Both the position numbers and the translations under genes were made by a program. A stretch of DNA of 64,000 bases from Heterotrichella gracilis (Eukaryota; Sar; Xanthophyceae; Tribonematales; Xanthonemataceae): the NCBI GenBank assembly GCA_032358255.1, contig JAULBX010011099.1, positions 372,001 through 436,000 on the forward strand, read 5' to 3'. Under the pieces are notes generated by a model, which ran no database searches, was not told the origin of the DNA, and was given only the letters and a program-made list of their open reading frames with translations. Below are positions 44,422 through 53,647 of this stretch, in pieces; position 1 is the stretch's first letter; every line of letters starts with the position of its first letter.

Positions 44422-45957
44422 ATGTCCATTCAGTTAAGCGAACAAGAAATATTAAGACGTCAAAAATTAACCGAATTAACGAGTTTAGGAATAAACGCCT
44501 ATCCTGCAGAAGAGTTTAAGACCAATGCCAATGCGCTTGACATAAAAGATAATTATGAGCGCGACAAATTGAACTACAAAGATATATCCATTGCAGGTCG
44601 ATTGATGAGTGTGAGAGATATGGGAAAGGCCAGTTTTGCTGTGATTCAGGACGCAACAGGTCGCTTACAGTTATATGTTCGCAAAGATGATATTTGTCCG
44701 GGCGAAGACAAAACCTTGTATGATATTGTATGGAAAAAATTAATTGACATTGGTGATATTATTGGCGTGGAAGGTTATGTGTTCACCACTAAAACCGGGG
44801 AGATCTCATTACACGTCACTTCTTTAAAGATCTTAAGTAAATCCTTAAAGCCTTTGCCTATTGTAAAAACAGACGAGGCAGGAAATTCGTTTGATGAAGT
44901 AAGTGATCCGGAATTCCGATTCCGCCAGCGTTACGTGGATCTGATCATCAATCCGCAAGTACGCGACACGTTTAAAAAACGCACTCAATTGGTGAATTCG
45001 ATCAGACAAAGTTTGAACAATGCCGGGATGTTGGAAGTGGAGACGCCTATTCTACAGAGCATACCGGGCGGAGCAACAGCGCGCCCATTCATCACGCATC
45101 ACAACGCCTTAAATATGCCTTTATATTTAAGAATTGCCAATGAGTTATATCTGAAACGCCTTATTGTTGGTGGATTTGAAGGTGTATTCGAATTTGCAAA
45201 AGATTTCAGAAATGAAGGCATGGATCGTACGCATAATCCGGAGTTCACGATCTTAGAATTTTATGTGGCGTATAAAGATTATAACTGGATGATGAACTTT
45301 ACCGAGAAATTACTCGAAAAAGTGGCCAATGATTTGTATAACACAACCGAACTAACGGTTGGCGACAAACAGATAGATTTTAAAGCACCTTTCAAACGCG
45401 TTACAATGTACGAATCCATTAAAGAATTCACGGGATTCGACATCAGTCAAATGAATGAAGAACAATTGAGGGGTGTTTGTGCACAATTAGGAATACATGC
45501 AGAAGCCAGTATGGGCAAAGGAAAGTTGATTGATGAAATTTTTAGCGCCAAGTGTGAAGGAAATTATATTCAACCAACCTTTATAACCGATTACCCTATT
45601 GAAATGAGCCCACTTACCAAAAAGCACCGCAGTGTGGAAGGTTTAGTGGAACGTTTTGAGTTGATGGTGAACGGAAAAGAAATTGCGAATGCTTATAGTG
45701 AGTTAAATGATCCTATTGATCAACGTGAACGTTTTGAAGAGCAAGTGCGTTTAATGGAGCGTGGCGATGATGAAGCGATGTTTATTGACCATGATTTTTT
45801 AAGAGCATTAGAATATGGTATGCCTCCAACCGCCGGAATAGGCATTGGTATTGATCGTTTAACCATGTTGTTTACCAACAATGTAAACATTCAGGAAGTG
45901 TTGTTTTTCCCTCAAATGCGCCCAGAGGTGACAAAAACTGAAGAGCCGAATTCATGA
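44422..45957 (+). CDS. lysS: Lysyl-tRNA synthetase, class II
   Basis: Charges tRNA-Lys. The 511 residues include the OB-fold anticodon-binding domain (about 55-160, SIAGRLMSVRDMGKASFAVIQD in outline) and the class II core with motif 1 MLEVETPILQSIPGGATARPF, motif 2 FRNEGMDRTHNPEFTILEFY, and motif 3 GIGIGIDRLTMLF. The C-terminus FFPQMRPEVTKTEEPNS is normal up to MRPE. The last 13 codons and the bases beyond are repeated in diverged form just downstream. Confidence 0.97.
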   Translation: MSIQLSEQEILRRQKLTELTSLGINAYPAEEFKTNANALDIKDNYERDKLNYKDISIAGRLMSVRDMGKASFAVIQDATGRLQLYVRKDDICPGEDKTLYDIVWKKLIDIGDIIGVEGYVFTTKTGEISLHVTSLKILSKSLKPLPIVKTDEAGNSFDEVSDPEFRFRQRYVDLIINPQVRDTFKKRTQLVNSIRQSLNNAGMLEVETPILQSIPGGATARPFITHHNALNMPLYLRIANELYLKRLIVGGFEGVFEFAKDFRNEGMDRTHNPEFTILEFYVAYKDYNWMMNFTEKLLEKVANDLYNTTELTVGDKQIDFKAPFKRVTMYESIKEFTGFDISQMNEEQLRGVCAQLGIHAEASMGKGKLIDEIFSAKCEGNYIQPTFITDYPIEMSPLTKKHRSVEGLVERFELMVNGKEIANAYSELNDPIDQRERFEEQVRLMERGDDEAMFIDHDFLRALEYGMPPTAGIGIGIDRLTMLFTNNVNIQEVLFFPQMRPEVTKTEEPNS

Positions 45958-46062
45958 GTTCCATAATATAAAACTATAACAGCGAATAAATGCGCCCTGA
46001 GGTAACTAAAGCGGACGAGGCGCATTCATGAGTTCTTTAATTTAAAACAATAACTGCAAACA
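45916..46062 (+). repeat. lysS: Tandem duplication of the lysS 3' end
   Basis: The 74 bases from 45916 (ATGCGCCCAGAGGT, within the end of lysS) recur at 45990 (ATGCGCCCTGAGGT). The second copy reads MRPEVTKADEAHS before a TGA, against MRPEVTKTEEPNS in the gene, and the homology continues beyond the stop (TTCATGAGTTC then AATATAAAAC against AATTTAAAAC). The two copies differ at about a quarter of positions. It is a non-coding tail as far as I see. The rest of the 262-bp gap to 46219 holds nothing I recognise. Confidence 0.8.
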
Positions 46063-46219
46063 CTGGCGATTGCCCTTCACCAAGATCATGAGGGGTTTTA
46101 GGAATAGTCTCTAAAACTCCTTACTCAAATCTGATGCTTACTAAAAGAAACCCGTGTTTGGCTAAATTATTCTCTTCAGTTTACTTTTTTATCTTATCTT
46201 TACTCTGATTATTTGAACG

Positions 46220-46762
46220 GTGCGCTTCTTTTCTAAATTCATATTAAGTCTGTTAATTATTAGTTTAATGACAGTTTACTGTACCGAAGAAAAAAAAGAG
46301 TCTCCGCCCATTCAACAACGCATCTTTCCCGGTTACCATTTTTTTCTGGATGAAATTGTCCGCTCTCAAACAGGCGTTTTTAGAGGCTTAAATCTAAATG
46401 CGAAATCCGAGGACATAAAAAAAGCAGAGCCACACGAAGCCACCGAAATGTCTGACGGACATTTGTACTACGAATATACCATTGACAGTACTACCAATTA
46501 TTCCATCGACTACACACTCATTAACGATAGCCTCGAAGAAATAAATCTTCAAATAAACACCAATGACTTGGAGTTAGGCTCTTATTTATTTTGTGATCTT
46601 AAAGATTATTACGCCAGTAAATTGCCTAATCCTACAGAAGACCAAGGTTATGTGGTTTATAATTGTTTTGAAGGGCAACGAAAACCTTTTGTAGTTTCTT
46701 TGAGCGACAATTCCAGCCCTAGTAAAGGCATTATCAATATGCTCATATATAAGGACAAGTAA
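46220..46762 (+). CDS. Lipoprotein of unknown function
   Basis: A 180-residue protein with a lipoprotein signal ending at Cys21 (SLMTVYC). The mature part is acidic, with GVFRGLNLNAKSEDIKKAEP near 53-72 and HLYYEYTIDSTTNYSIDYTLIND, a mixed beta fold. I do not recognise the family. Begins with GTG at 46220; convergent with the Kelch gene, 9 bp apart. Confidence 0.62.
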   Translation: MRFFSKFILSLLIISLMTVYCTEEKKESPPIQQRIFPGYHFFLDEIVRSQTGVFRGLNLNAKSEDIKKAEPHEATEMSDGHLYYEYTIDSTTNYSIDYTLINDSLEEINLQINTNDLELGSYLFCDLKDYYASKLPNPTEDQGYVVYNCFEGQRKPFVVSLSDNSSPSKGIINMLIYKDK

Positions 46763-46771
46763 TTAAAATCC

Positions 46772-47971
46772 TTAATTTTTTATCAGCTTGATCGTCTCCT
46801 GCCATCCATCTTTTGAATAGACGGATAAAAAATAAATTCCTTTGGGAATAAAACTGACATCAATTTTTCCATCTTCATTTATTGCCGTTAGGGGAATGAC
46901 TTCATTTCCATAAGAACCGGTTAATCGAAAACTAAGCAATGATAAAATGGGACTTGTTTTTTGTGGAAGAAGATACACCAACTCTTCTGCCGGGTTTGGA
47001 TAATAACTAAAAGATGAAGTTGTTTCGTTTTCTAATATTCCCACCGGCACATGTGTCATCCAGGTTTCAGTGAGCCTCTGATCATTGGATTGTATGCCAC
47101 ACGAATAGATCATTGATTCGCCATACCCAACACTCATGCCGCCTTTTCTGCCTGTAGCCGGTAAATCCGGACCTTGAAGCCAGTTGTTTGTGGCGGGATG
47201 ATAATACCACAGATCTTTGTAGTAGTTATTCAAACTGTCTTTTCCGCCAAACAAAATCAGTCTGTTATTTGCAACAGTTAAGGAGGCGTAGGCTCTTCCA
47301 TTTATAAATGGTAAGTCCATGAGTTTTGTCCATTGATCGTATACAGGATCGTAAGAATAAAATTCTTTATGATAGGCGTTTGCACTATCTATTCCAAACA
47401 TAAAATAACCCAGACCATTATAAACGCAGGCGCTGGCCCTCCACCTTCCTGCAAACGGAAGATCGTTCTTTTGTTGCCAGGTATTTGTTCCAATGGAATA
47501 TTGCCATACTTTTCGGTCAACAATTCCTGTTTGCGACCTTCCTCCGGTAAAAATCACCTTATCACCAAAATTCAGGCAAGAAGCGCCAATCCAGCCAGTT
47601 CCGGGTTTAGAACTCATAGCCATCCAGTTTGATTGGAGAATATCAAATTTATAAAGATCATTTAAAGCCCCGCCAACTCCATCACCACCAAACACGTAAA
47701 AGGCATTTTCAGCAGCAAACACACAGGCGTATTGCCTTTCTGTCGTATTTGGCATATTGGGAATAGCTTTCCAACTAAAGCTATTCAGATCGAGGGCATA
47801 AAAATCGATGGTGGTATTCCATTCTTGTAAGCCTGTTCCAAAATAGGCTTTTTGATTTACTACCACAGCCACACCATCATCGCGCTTTGAACCGGGAAAG
47901 TCAGGCAAATTCACCCATACCTGGCCATACAGCAGCTGTGTGAATAACAAAAAGGATATACATAATCTCAT
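46772..47971 (-). CDS. Kelch-repeat secreted protein with T9SS sorting domain
   Basis: A protein of 399 residues: signal peptide (LCISFLLFTQLLYGQV), about five to six Kelch repeats forming a beta-propeller (recurring YVFGGDGVGGALNDLYKFDI, VIFTGGRSQTGIVDRKVWQY, LILFGGKDSLNNYYKDLWYY patterns), and a C-terminal type A sorting domain (FSYYPNPAEELVYLLPQ to ETIKLIKN). It is exported through the T9SS and likely attached to the surface. Ligand unknown. I start at ATG 47971, which places the signal peptide at the N-terminus; a start at 48016 adds 15 residues. Confidence 0.82.
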   Translation of the reverse strand: MRLCISFLLFTQLLYGQVWVNLPDFPGSKRDDGVAVVVNQKAYFGTGLQEWNTTIDFYALDLNSFSWKAIPNMPNTTERQYACVFAAENAFYVFGGDGVGGALNDLYKFDILQSNWMAMSSKPGTGWIGASCLNFGDKVIFTGGRSQTGIVDRKVWQYSIGTNTWQQKNDLPFAGRWRASACVYNGLGYFMFGIDSANAYHKEFYSYDPVYDQWTKLMDLPFINGRAYASLTVANNRLILFGGKDSLNNYYKDLWYYHPATNNWLQGPDLPATGRKGGMSVGYGESMIYSCGIQSNDQRLTETWMTHVPVGILENETTSSFSYYPNPAEELVYLLPQKTSPILSLLSFRLTGSYGNEVIPLTAINEDGKIDVSFIPKGIYFLSVYSKDGWQETIKLIKN

Positions 47972-48013
47972 CTGAATGACTAAACGCTTTAAAACGGAAA
48001 ATAGTGTCTTAAA

Positions 48014-48045
48014 CAAAAAAAGCCATCCTTTGAGGGGATGGCTTT
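48014..48045 (-). terminator. Rho-independent terminator of the DUF5606 gene
   Basis: AAAGCCATCC (48019-48028) pairs with GGATGGCTTT (48036-48045), and the minus strand continues into TTTT. It lies between the DUF5606 and Kelch genes. Confidence 0.85.
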
Positions 48046-48062
48046 CTGAAAAAATGCTGATA

Positions 48063-48602
48063 TTATGCTGTTCCGGTTTTGCGAACGCCGGTCGTTTTTT
48101 TAACGCCTACACTCGTTTTAGCTTTTCCCGAATCTTTCGTCATTGTTTTTTTAACTTTGGTTTTATCATCCGTTTTAAGGGCAATAGCTTTGTCTTCGCC
48201 TTCTTTGTTTTCTTCTTTTTGTTTTAAGTTTCCTGAAGATTGAAGGGCATTGTACCAGTTGATCAGTTTGCGCATATTACTCACGTAAACGCGCTCTTTG
48301 TCATACTCCGGCAATATTTCTGAAAAGTATTTTTCAATGGCTTTGTCATCCGATTTGTTGTCAATAGCCGGTCCGCCTTTTTCTTTCTCAAAGGCTGCAG
48401 TCATGATCTCTTCAATTGGCTTATCGTCGCCTGTTGTGAACATACTGATGTCTGATAAAGTAGAAACTTTGGTAGAAGCATAAACATTCACCCGTTTTTT
48501 GTCTGCCAGACCTTCTACAATAATACCGTTTTTGCTTTGCGCAACAATTTTGAATAAACCCGGTTGACCCGAGATGGAAATAATACCTGTTAAATCGATC
48601 AT
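48063..48602 (-). CDS. DUF5606-family protein
   Basis: A 179-residue cytoplasmic protein. Residues 1-130 are the conserved DUF5606 part (DLTGIISISGQPGLFKIVAQSKNGIIVEGL in outline, then RVNVYASTKVSTLSDISMFT, and YVSNMRKLINWYNALQ). The C-terminal 45 residues form a Lys/Thr-rich tail. The N-terminal part resembles a small beta-barrel; the function is not known. A perfect TATCTTTG -7 box lies upstream at 48626-48633. Confidence 0.78.
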   Translation of the reverse strand: MIDLTGIISISGQPGLFKIVAQSKNGIIVEGLADKKRVNVYASTKVSTLSDISMFTTGDDKPIEEIMTAAFEKEKGGPAIDNKSDDKAIEKYFSEILPEYDKERVYVSNMRKLINWYNALQSSGNLKQKEENKEGEDKAIALKTDDKTKVKKTMTKDSGKAKTSVGVKKTTGVRKTGTA

Positions 48603-48939
48603 AATGTTATCTGAATCTTAGAATGCAAAGATAAGTTTTTAATTTAAACAGCTTAGCATATCAGTCATTTTTCTTAATTATTATGTTTCAATGGCGATTA
48701 ATTAGTTGCAGAAGACCAAAATGGAACATAATCGTCCGTTTATAAGCATTCTGTGGCATGTTAATTTACCCAACAATGAACAGGCATCATGAATCTGTCA
48801 TCTAATTTTAGCCATTTTAGCTTTGTATTTAAGCCACCAAATAAGTAATTTAGTCACCCGCTCAATGAAATTTATATCCTCACTTTTTCAGAAGGCGAAA
48901 AATTCAACCACGCATTAGCAGTAAATAAAAAACAAGCAT
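48603..48939. other. Divergent intergenic region with promoters
   Basis: 337 bp without a gene. On the minus strand TATCTTTG at 48626-48633 is a -7 box for the DUF5606 gene. On the plus strand TCTG at 48794-48797, 20 bp, then TAGCTTTG at 48818-48825 is a candidate promoter for aminopeptidase P. I see nothing else. Confidence 0.5.
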
Positions 48940-50244
48940 ATGAAATACCAGTCTATTGATAACAACCTATTTATAGAAAATAGAAACAAATTCAAAAACA
49001 GTTTAAAACCAAATTCCCTGGCGGTATTTGTGAGTAATGATATACTGCCGACCAATGCTGATGGGAGCATGGGTTTCAGACAAAACAGCGATCTGTTCTA
49101 TTTGAGTGGCATTGATCAAGAAGAAACCATTTTGGTTATTTTTCCGGATGTGAAGGATGGCAGACACAAAGAAATATTATTCGTAAAAGAAACCAGCGAA
49201 TTAATTGCTATTTGGGAAGGTGCTAAATTAAATAAAGCTCAGGCGACTCTGGCCAGTGGGGTAGAGAACATTTATTGGTTTCATGAGTTTGAAAAAATAA
49301 TGAAGCCGTTTTTCTTTCAGGCTGAACATATTTATTTAAACAGCAACGAACATACCCGTCGGTACATAGATACTGAAACGGCTCAGGACCGCATGAATAA
49401 ACTAATTCAGGCCAAGTATCCTTTGCATAAATTTGAACGCAGTGCACCTATTATGCATAAGATCCGCGCTATTAAAAGCACTCAGGAGATCGATCTGATT
49501 CAACAAGCCTGCGATATTACTGAAAAAGGATTCAGACGTCTGTTAGGATTTATTAAACCGGGAGTTTGGGAATATGAAATTGAAGCCGAACTCATTCACG
49601 AATTTGTGCGCAATCGCTCACAAGGCTGGGCTTACGGACCAATTATTGCCAGCGGAAAAAACGCCTGTGTGTTACATTATGTGGAGAACAATCAACAATG
49701 TAAAGAAGGTGATGTGATTTTATTGGATGTGGCTGCTGAGTATGCCAACTATGCGAGTGACTTAACGCGTTGTGTGCCGGTAAGTGGAAAATTCACTAAA
49801 CGTCAGAAGGAAGTCTACAATGCAGTATTACGCGTGCATAGAGCCGCTGCCAAGTTATTGGTACCGGGACAAACCTTTGATAAATACAACAAAGCCGTTG
49901 GTGATTTAATGACAACTGAATTATTACAATTAGGATTATTAAAAACGGAAGATGTAAAAAATCAAAATCCGAATTGGCCGGCTTTTAAAAAATACTTTAT
50001 GCATGGCACCAGTCACTTTTTAGGATTAGATGTGCATGATGTTGGTTTCTTTACAGAGCCTATTCAAGCGGGCATGGTGTTTACGGTAGAGCCGGGCATT
50101 TATATTCCGGAAGAAGGATTAGGCATTCGCATTGAAAACAATTATTTAATTACTACCACCGGACAGTTGGATCTCATGCAAAACATTCCAATTGAAGCCG
50201 ATGACATTGAAGAATTGATGACTAAGGCAAAGGCGCTGGCTTAA
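48940..50244 (+). CDS. Aminopeptidase P family protein
   Basis: A 434-residue metallopeptidase that releases N-terminal residues before proline. The creatinase-like N-domain is at about 1-165 and the pita-bread catalytic domain follows, with metal ligands in VILLDVAAEYANYASDLTR, HGTSHFLGLDVHDVG, VFTVEPGIYIP and GIRIENNYLIT. These correspond to the expected Asp, Asp, His, Glu, Glu. Length standard. Cytoplasmic, no signal peptide. Confidence 0.93.
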   Translation: MKYQSIDNNLFIENRNKFKNSLKPNSLAVFVSNDILPTNADGSMGFRQNSDLFYLSGIDQEETILVIFPDVKDGRHKEILFVKETSELIAIWEGAKLNKAQATLASGVENIYWFHEFEKIMKPFFFQAEHIYLNSNEHTRRYIDTETAQDRMNKLIQAKYPLHKFERSAPIMHKIRAIKSTQEIDLIQQACDITEKGFRRLLGFIKPGVWEYEIEAELIHEFVRNRSQGWAYGPIIASGKNACVLHYVENNQQCKEGDVILLDVAAEYANYASDLTRCVPVSGKFTKRQKEVYNAVLRVHRAAAKLLVPGQTFDKYNKAVGDLMTTELLQLGLLKTEDVKNQNPNWPAFKKYFMHGTSHFLGLDVHDVGFFTEPIQAGMVFTVEPGIYIPEEGLGIRIENNYLITTTGQLDLMQNIPIEADDIEELMTKAKALA

Positions 50245-50253
50245 TTAACTGAT

Positions 50254-50365
50254 AAATCCTGACAGGTTTTCTACAATTTTTACGGACAAACCTGTTAGGA
50301 TTTAAGCTTAGCTCTTAAAGGGTTTAAAACCCTTACAACACCTATTCAAGGGTTCAAAACCCTTG
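50254..50365. repeat. Cluster of short intergenic palindromes
   Basis: AAATCCTGACAGGTTT (50254-50269) and AAACCTGTTAGGATTT (50288-50303) form an inverted pair; AAGGGTTTAAAACCCTT (50318-50334) and CAAGGGTTCAAAACCCTTG (50347-50365) are near-palindromes. Copies of the first type recur at 53562-53640. The 294-bp gap otherwise holds only the upstream region of the first porP-like gene. Confidence 0.7.
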
Positions 50366-50538
50366 AAGAGGTAATCATACTGAAAGGTTTTTCAACTGTT
50401 TAATTAAAACCCGTCAGGATCATGGAATCAGTTTTTAGTATCCGAAAGGCTTTGTTTTCCTATTTGCTTTTTAACATTTCGCGGGCCTAGGGAATTCAAT
50501 TATTAATTCCTACATTTAATTGACCAAAATCCCAACTC

Positions 50539-51462
50539 ATGAAAAAGTCAATTTTACTTAGCATTTTGATCTTTGGTACTTTGATTTCAAAAGCACAGGA
50601 CGCGTATATTTATAATAGCAATCAGTCTTTAGTTTATTTAAATCCTTCTTTTGCGGGCAGTAATGGAGGTTTCCGAAACCAATTTTCTTACCGTGATCAA
50701 TGGTCAAGTCTTACTAATGGTTTCAACACGTACTTAAATACATTTGACGTTTACCTAAAGCCTTTGAAGGGTGGTGTAGCGATTTCTTGGATGCAGAATA
50801 ACGCTTTTGATTATGCTTTTCAATCAAATGTTTTATCCATTTCCTATGCGCAATACTTTTCATTTAGAAACGGTGATTTAAAGATTGTTCCTTCACTTCA
50901 AATAGCCTACGCTAAACGAACGGCAGATTATAGTTCTTTTAATTTCGCTGATGGTTTTGTTCCTCAATGGGGTGATCAACTTGGTCCGTATTTCGAAAAA
51001 CAATATGCAGATTTCAGTTCAGGCTTGTTGGTTAATTATAAAAATAAATTATATGTCGGCACTTCGTTTTTTCACATGAATCAACCTGATATTGGCTTTT
51101 GGCGTACTCAAAAATTACCCATTAGGTTTAATTTTCACGCTTCTTACAATTTTAAACTTTCTGAAAAAAGTTGTCTTCAGGCTTTATATCGAACTAATTC
51201 GCAAAGTATGTTCTGGACAAATCGTTTGGGCTTGAATTTAGTTAGTTTTAATCATTTGATTACAGGCATAGGTTTGGTGAATTGGGAAGAACCGGTTTTA
51301 TCTGCCGGTTATCGAAACAACTATTTTAACTTGCTTATTGGCTATGATTTTACCTTAAGCAAGTTAGCAGGAAACACCGCTGGTAACTGGGAATTACATG
51401 CATCCTTCAATTTAAGAAATAAAGAGCAACGCAAATCATTGACTAGTTTTGAGAGTTGGTAA
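50539..51462 (+). CDS. PorP/SprF-family protein, copy 1 of 3
   Basis: An outer-membrane barrel protein of 307 residues associated with type IX secretion. Signal peptide 1-19 (ILLSILIFGTLISKAQ), then the family opening YNSNQSLVYLNPSFAGSNGGFRNQFSYRDQW. The C-terminal half contains FHMNQPDIGF and GLNLVSFNHLITGIGLVNW, and the end is ASFNLRNKEQRKSLTSFESW. PorP/SprF proteins help hold exported adhesins at the surface; a partner adhesin gene is usually adjacent, but none is seen here. First of a tandem triplet with about 110-bp spacers. Confidence 0.87.
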   Translation: MKKSILLSILIFGTLISKAQDAYIYNSNQSLVYLNPSFAGSNGGFRNQFSYRDQWSSLTNGFNTYLNTFDVYLKPLKGGVAISWMQNNAFDYAFQSNVLSISYAQYFSFRNGDLKIVPSLQIAYAKRTADYSSFNFADGFVPQWGDQLGPYFEKQYADFSSGLLVNYKNKLYVGTSFFHMNQPDIGFWRTQKLPIRFNFHASYNFKLSEKSCLQALYRTNSQSMFWTNRLGLNLVSFNHLITGIGLVNWEEPVLSAGYRNNYFNLLIGYDFTLSKLAGNTAGNWELHASFNLRNKEQRKSLTSFESW

Positions 51463-51574
51463 TGAAAAATGTAATCCTGAAAGGCCTTCTATAAAGACTG
51501 TCTGGTTTTAACATTTCGATTCTAGGAAAGGAATTTATTATTCACTAAATTTAATCTACCTAAAACCCCAAACT

Positions 51575-52492
51575 ATGAAAAAAACAATTGTACTTTGCAT
51601 TTTGATCTTTAGTGTTTTAATTTCAAATGCACAGGACCCGGTTTTTTATAACAGCAATCAATCCTTAGTTTACTTAAATCCTTCTTTTGCCGGAAGTAAT
51701 GGAGGAATTAGAAATCAGGCTTCTTACCGAGAGTCTCACAGTTTTATAACTTATTTAAATACTTTCGACCTATACATTAAAGCGATAAAAGGGGGTTTGG
51801 CAATCAGTGTCATAAAGGATAATGTTTATGGCAGTGTAAAAACTACCGGAGCTTCTTTAAGCTATGCGCAACACTTCAGTTTTTTAGACGGAGATTTAAA
51901 AATCATACCTTCACTTCAAGTAGCCTATGGACAAAGAGATTTAAACACTACATATCTGAACTTTGGTGATATGATAGACCCTCGTTATGGATTAGTTTGG
52001 ACAAATTCCATTACACCGTCTACAAACAAAACATATGCAGATTTCAGTTCAGGGCTATTGATTAATTGTAAAAATAAATTTTTCATTGGCGCTTCCTTTT
52101 TTCATATGAATCAACCTGATATTGGCTTTTTGGGCACTCAAAAATTACCCGTTAAGTTCAATTTACATGCCTCTTACAATATTCAGCTTTCAGAAAAAAG
52201 CCAGGTTCAAGCCTTTTATTTATTTAATAGTCAAAACGATTTCAGGACAAATCGTCTGGGCTTGAACTTAGTTAGTTTTAATCACCTGGTTACAGGTATA
52301 GGATTATTGAGTTTGGATTCTCCAATTTTGAGTGCAGGATATCGCAACAACTATTTTAACCTTCTCCTTGGTTATGATATTAATTTGGATTATTTCAACG
52401 ATATTAATGATGGTAACTGGGAACTTCACGCCTCCTTCAATCTAAGAAATAAAGAGCAAAGAAAGACACTGACTAGTTTTGAGAGTTGGTAG
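51575..52492 (+). CDS. PorP/SprF-family protein, copy 2 of 3
   Basis: A 305-residue paralogue of its neighbours; the start (MKKTIVLCILIFSVLISNAQ) and the end (NLRNKEQRKTLTSFESW) are nearly the same as in copy 3, while the middle (about residues 50-160) is more diverged and lacks the QWPSL segment. Even the spacer upstream is similar to that before copy 3 (AAGGAATTTATTATTCACTAAATTTAATCTACC in parts), so the duplication unit was gene plus upstream region, roughly 1.03 kb. Confidence 0.87.
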   Translation: MKKTIVLCILIFSVLISNAQDPVFYNSNQSLVYLNPSFAGSNGGIRNQASYRESHSFITYLNTFDLYIKAIKGGLAISVIKDNVYGSVKTTGASLSYAQHFSFLDGDLKIIPSLQVAYGQRDLNTTYLNFGDMIDPRYGLVWTNSITPSTNKTYADFSSGLLINCKNKFFIGASFFHMNQPDIGFLGTQKLPVKFNLHASYNIQLSEKSQVQAFYLFNSQNDFRTNRLGLNLVSFNHLVTGIGLLSLDSPILSAGYRNNYFNLLLGYDINLDYFNDINDGNWELHASFNLRNKEQRKTLTSFESW

Positions 52493-52603
52493 TGAAAATG
52501 TAATCCTGAAAGGCTTTCTATAAAGACTGCCTGGTTTTAACATTGCAATTCTAGGAAAGGAATTTATTATTCACTAAATTTAATCTACCAAAAACCCCAA
52601 GCC

Positions 52604-53539
52604 ATGAAAAAGACAATTGTACTTAGCATTTTGATTTTTAGTGTTTTAATTTCAAATGCACAGGACCCGGTTTTTTATAATAGCAATCAATCTTTAATTT
52701 ATCTAAATCCTTCTTTTGCCGGAAGTAATGGTGGAATTAGAAATCAGATCTCTTATAGAAACCAATGGCCTTCATTAAGTGGTAGATACGTCACTTTATT
52801 AAACACTTTCGATTTCTATTTGAAATCAATTAAAGGTGGTGTGGCTGTCTCTTTAATGAGCGATGATGTTTATAATGGAACATTAAAAACGAATGGCATT
52901 TCTTTAAGTTATGCCCAATATTTGAATTTGATGGAAGGCGATTTAAAAATTATCCCTTCCATTCAAATGAGCTACTTTATGAGATCACTTGATGTTTCAA
53001 ATCTAAGTTATGGAGACGTCATAGACCCTCGTTATGGAATAGTATGGAATTCTACAACTATTCCAAGCATCAATAAATCATATTCAGACTTTAGCTCCGG
53101 CCTTTTAGTAACATATAAAAATAAACTAAATGCAGGGGTTTCATTATTTCATATGACCGAACCTGATATTGGTTTGTTGGGCGCAACAAAATTACCATTC
53201 AGTATGAATTTGCACGCGTCGTACAACTTCATTCTTTCAGAAAAAAGCCAAGTTCAAGCATTTTATTTGTTTAATAGTCAAAACGATTTCTGGTCAAATC
53301 GTTTGGGCTTGAACTTAGTTAGTTTTAATCACCTGGTTACCGGCATAGGTTTGGTGAATTGGGACTCTCCAATGTTAAATGCGGGCTACCGAAACAACTT
53401 CTTTAATATACTTTTAGGGTATGATTTTACCTTGAATGATTTATCAGGATATACAGGTGGGAGTTGGGAATTTCACGCCTCTTTTAATCTAAGAAATAAA
53501 GAGAAACGCAAAACGCTGACTAGTTTTGAGACTTGGTAG
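52604..53539 (+). CDS. PorP/SprF-family protein, copy 3 of 3
   Basis: A 311-residue member, closest to copy 2 in its first 40 residues and sharing NQW with copy 1 in the next stretch, which suggests mosaic exchange between copies. It has the same signal peptide and barrel layout, with FHMTEPDIGLLG where the others read FHMNQPDIGF. No terminator is visible in the spacers, so the three may be co-transcribed. Confidence 0.87.
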   Translation: MKKTIVLSILIFSVLISNAQDPVFYNSNQSLIYLNPSFAGSNGGIRNQISYRNQWPSLSGRYVTLLNTFDFYLKSIKGGVAVSLMSDDVYNGTLKTNGISLSYAQYLNLMEGDLKIIPSIQMSYFMRSLDVSNLSYGDVIDPRYGIVWNSTTIPSINKSYSDFSSGLLVTYKNKLNAGVSLFHMTEPDIGLLGATKLPFSMNLHASYNFILSEKSQVQAFYLFNSQNDFWSNRLGLNLVSFNHLVTGIGLVNWDSPMLNAGYRNNFFNILLGYDFTLNDLSGYTGGSWEFHASFNLRNKEKRKTLTSFETW

Positions 53540-53561
53540 TAAAAGATAATTATTACACGGC

Positions 53562-53640
53562 AAACCTGTAAGGATTTTCCAAATTAGTAGTCTAATCCTG
53601 ACAGGTTTTTCCAATGATAGATTAAAACCTGTCAGGATTT
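53562..53640. repeat. Palindromic repeats AATCCTGACAGGTTTT
   Basis: Three arms occur in a row: AAACCTGTAAGGATTTT (53562-53578), TAATCCTGACAGGTTTTT (53593-53610) and AAAACCTGTCAGGATTT (53624-53640), alternating in orientation and so able to form hairpins. Same family as at 50254-50303. They lie between the convergent porP-like and peptidase genes and may serve as terminator-like structures. Confidence 0.7.
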
Positions 53641-53647
53641 AAACGCG

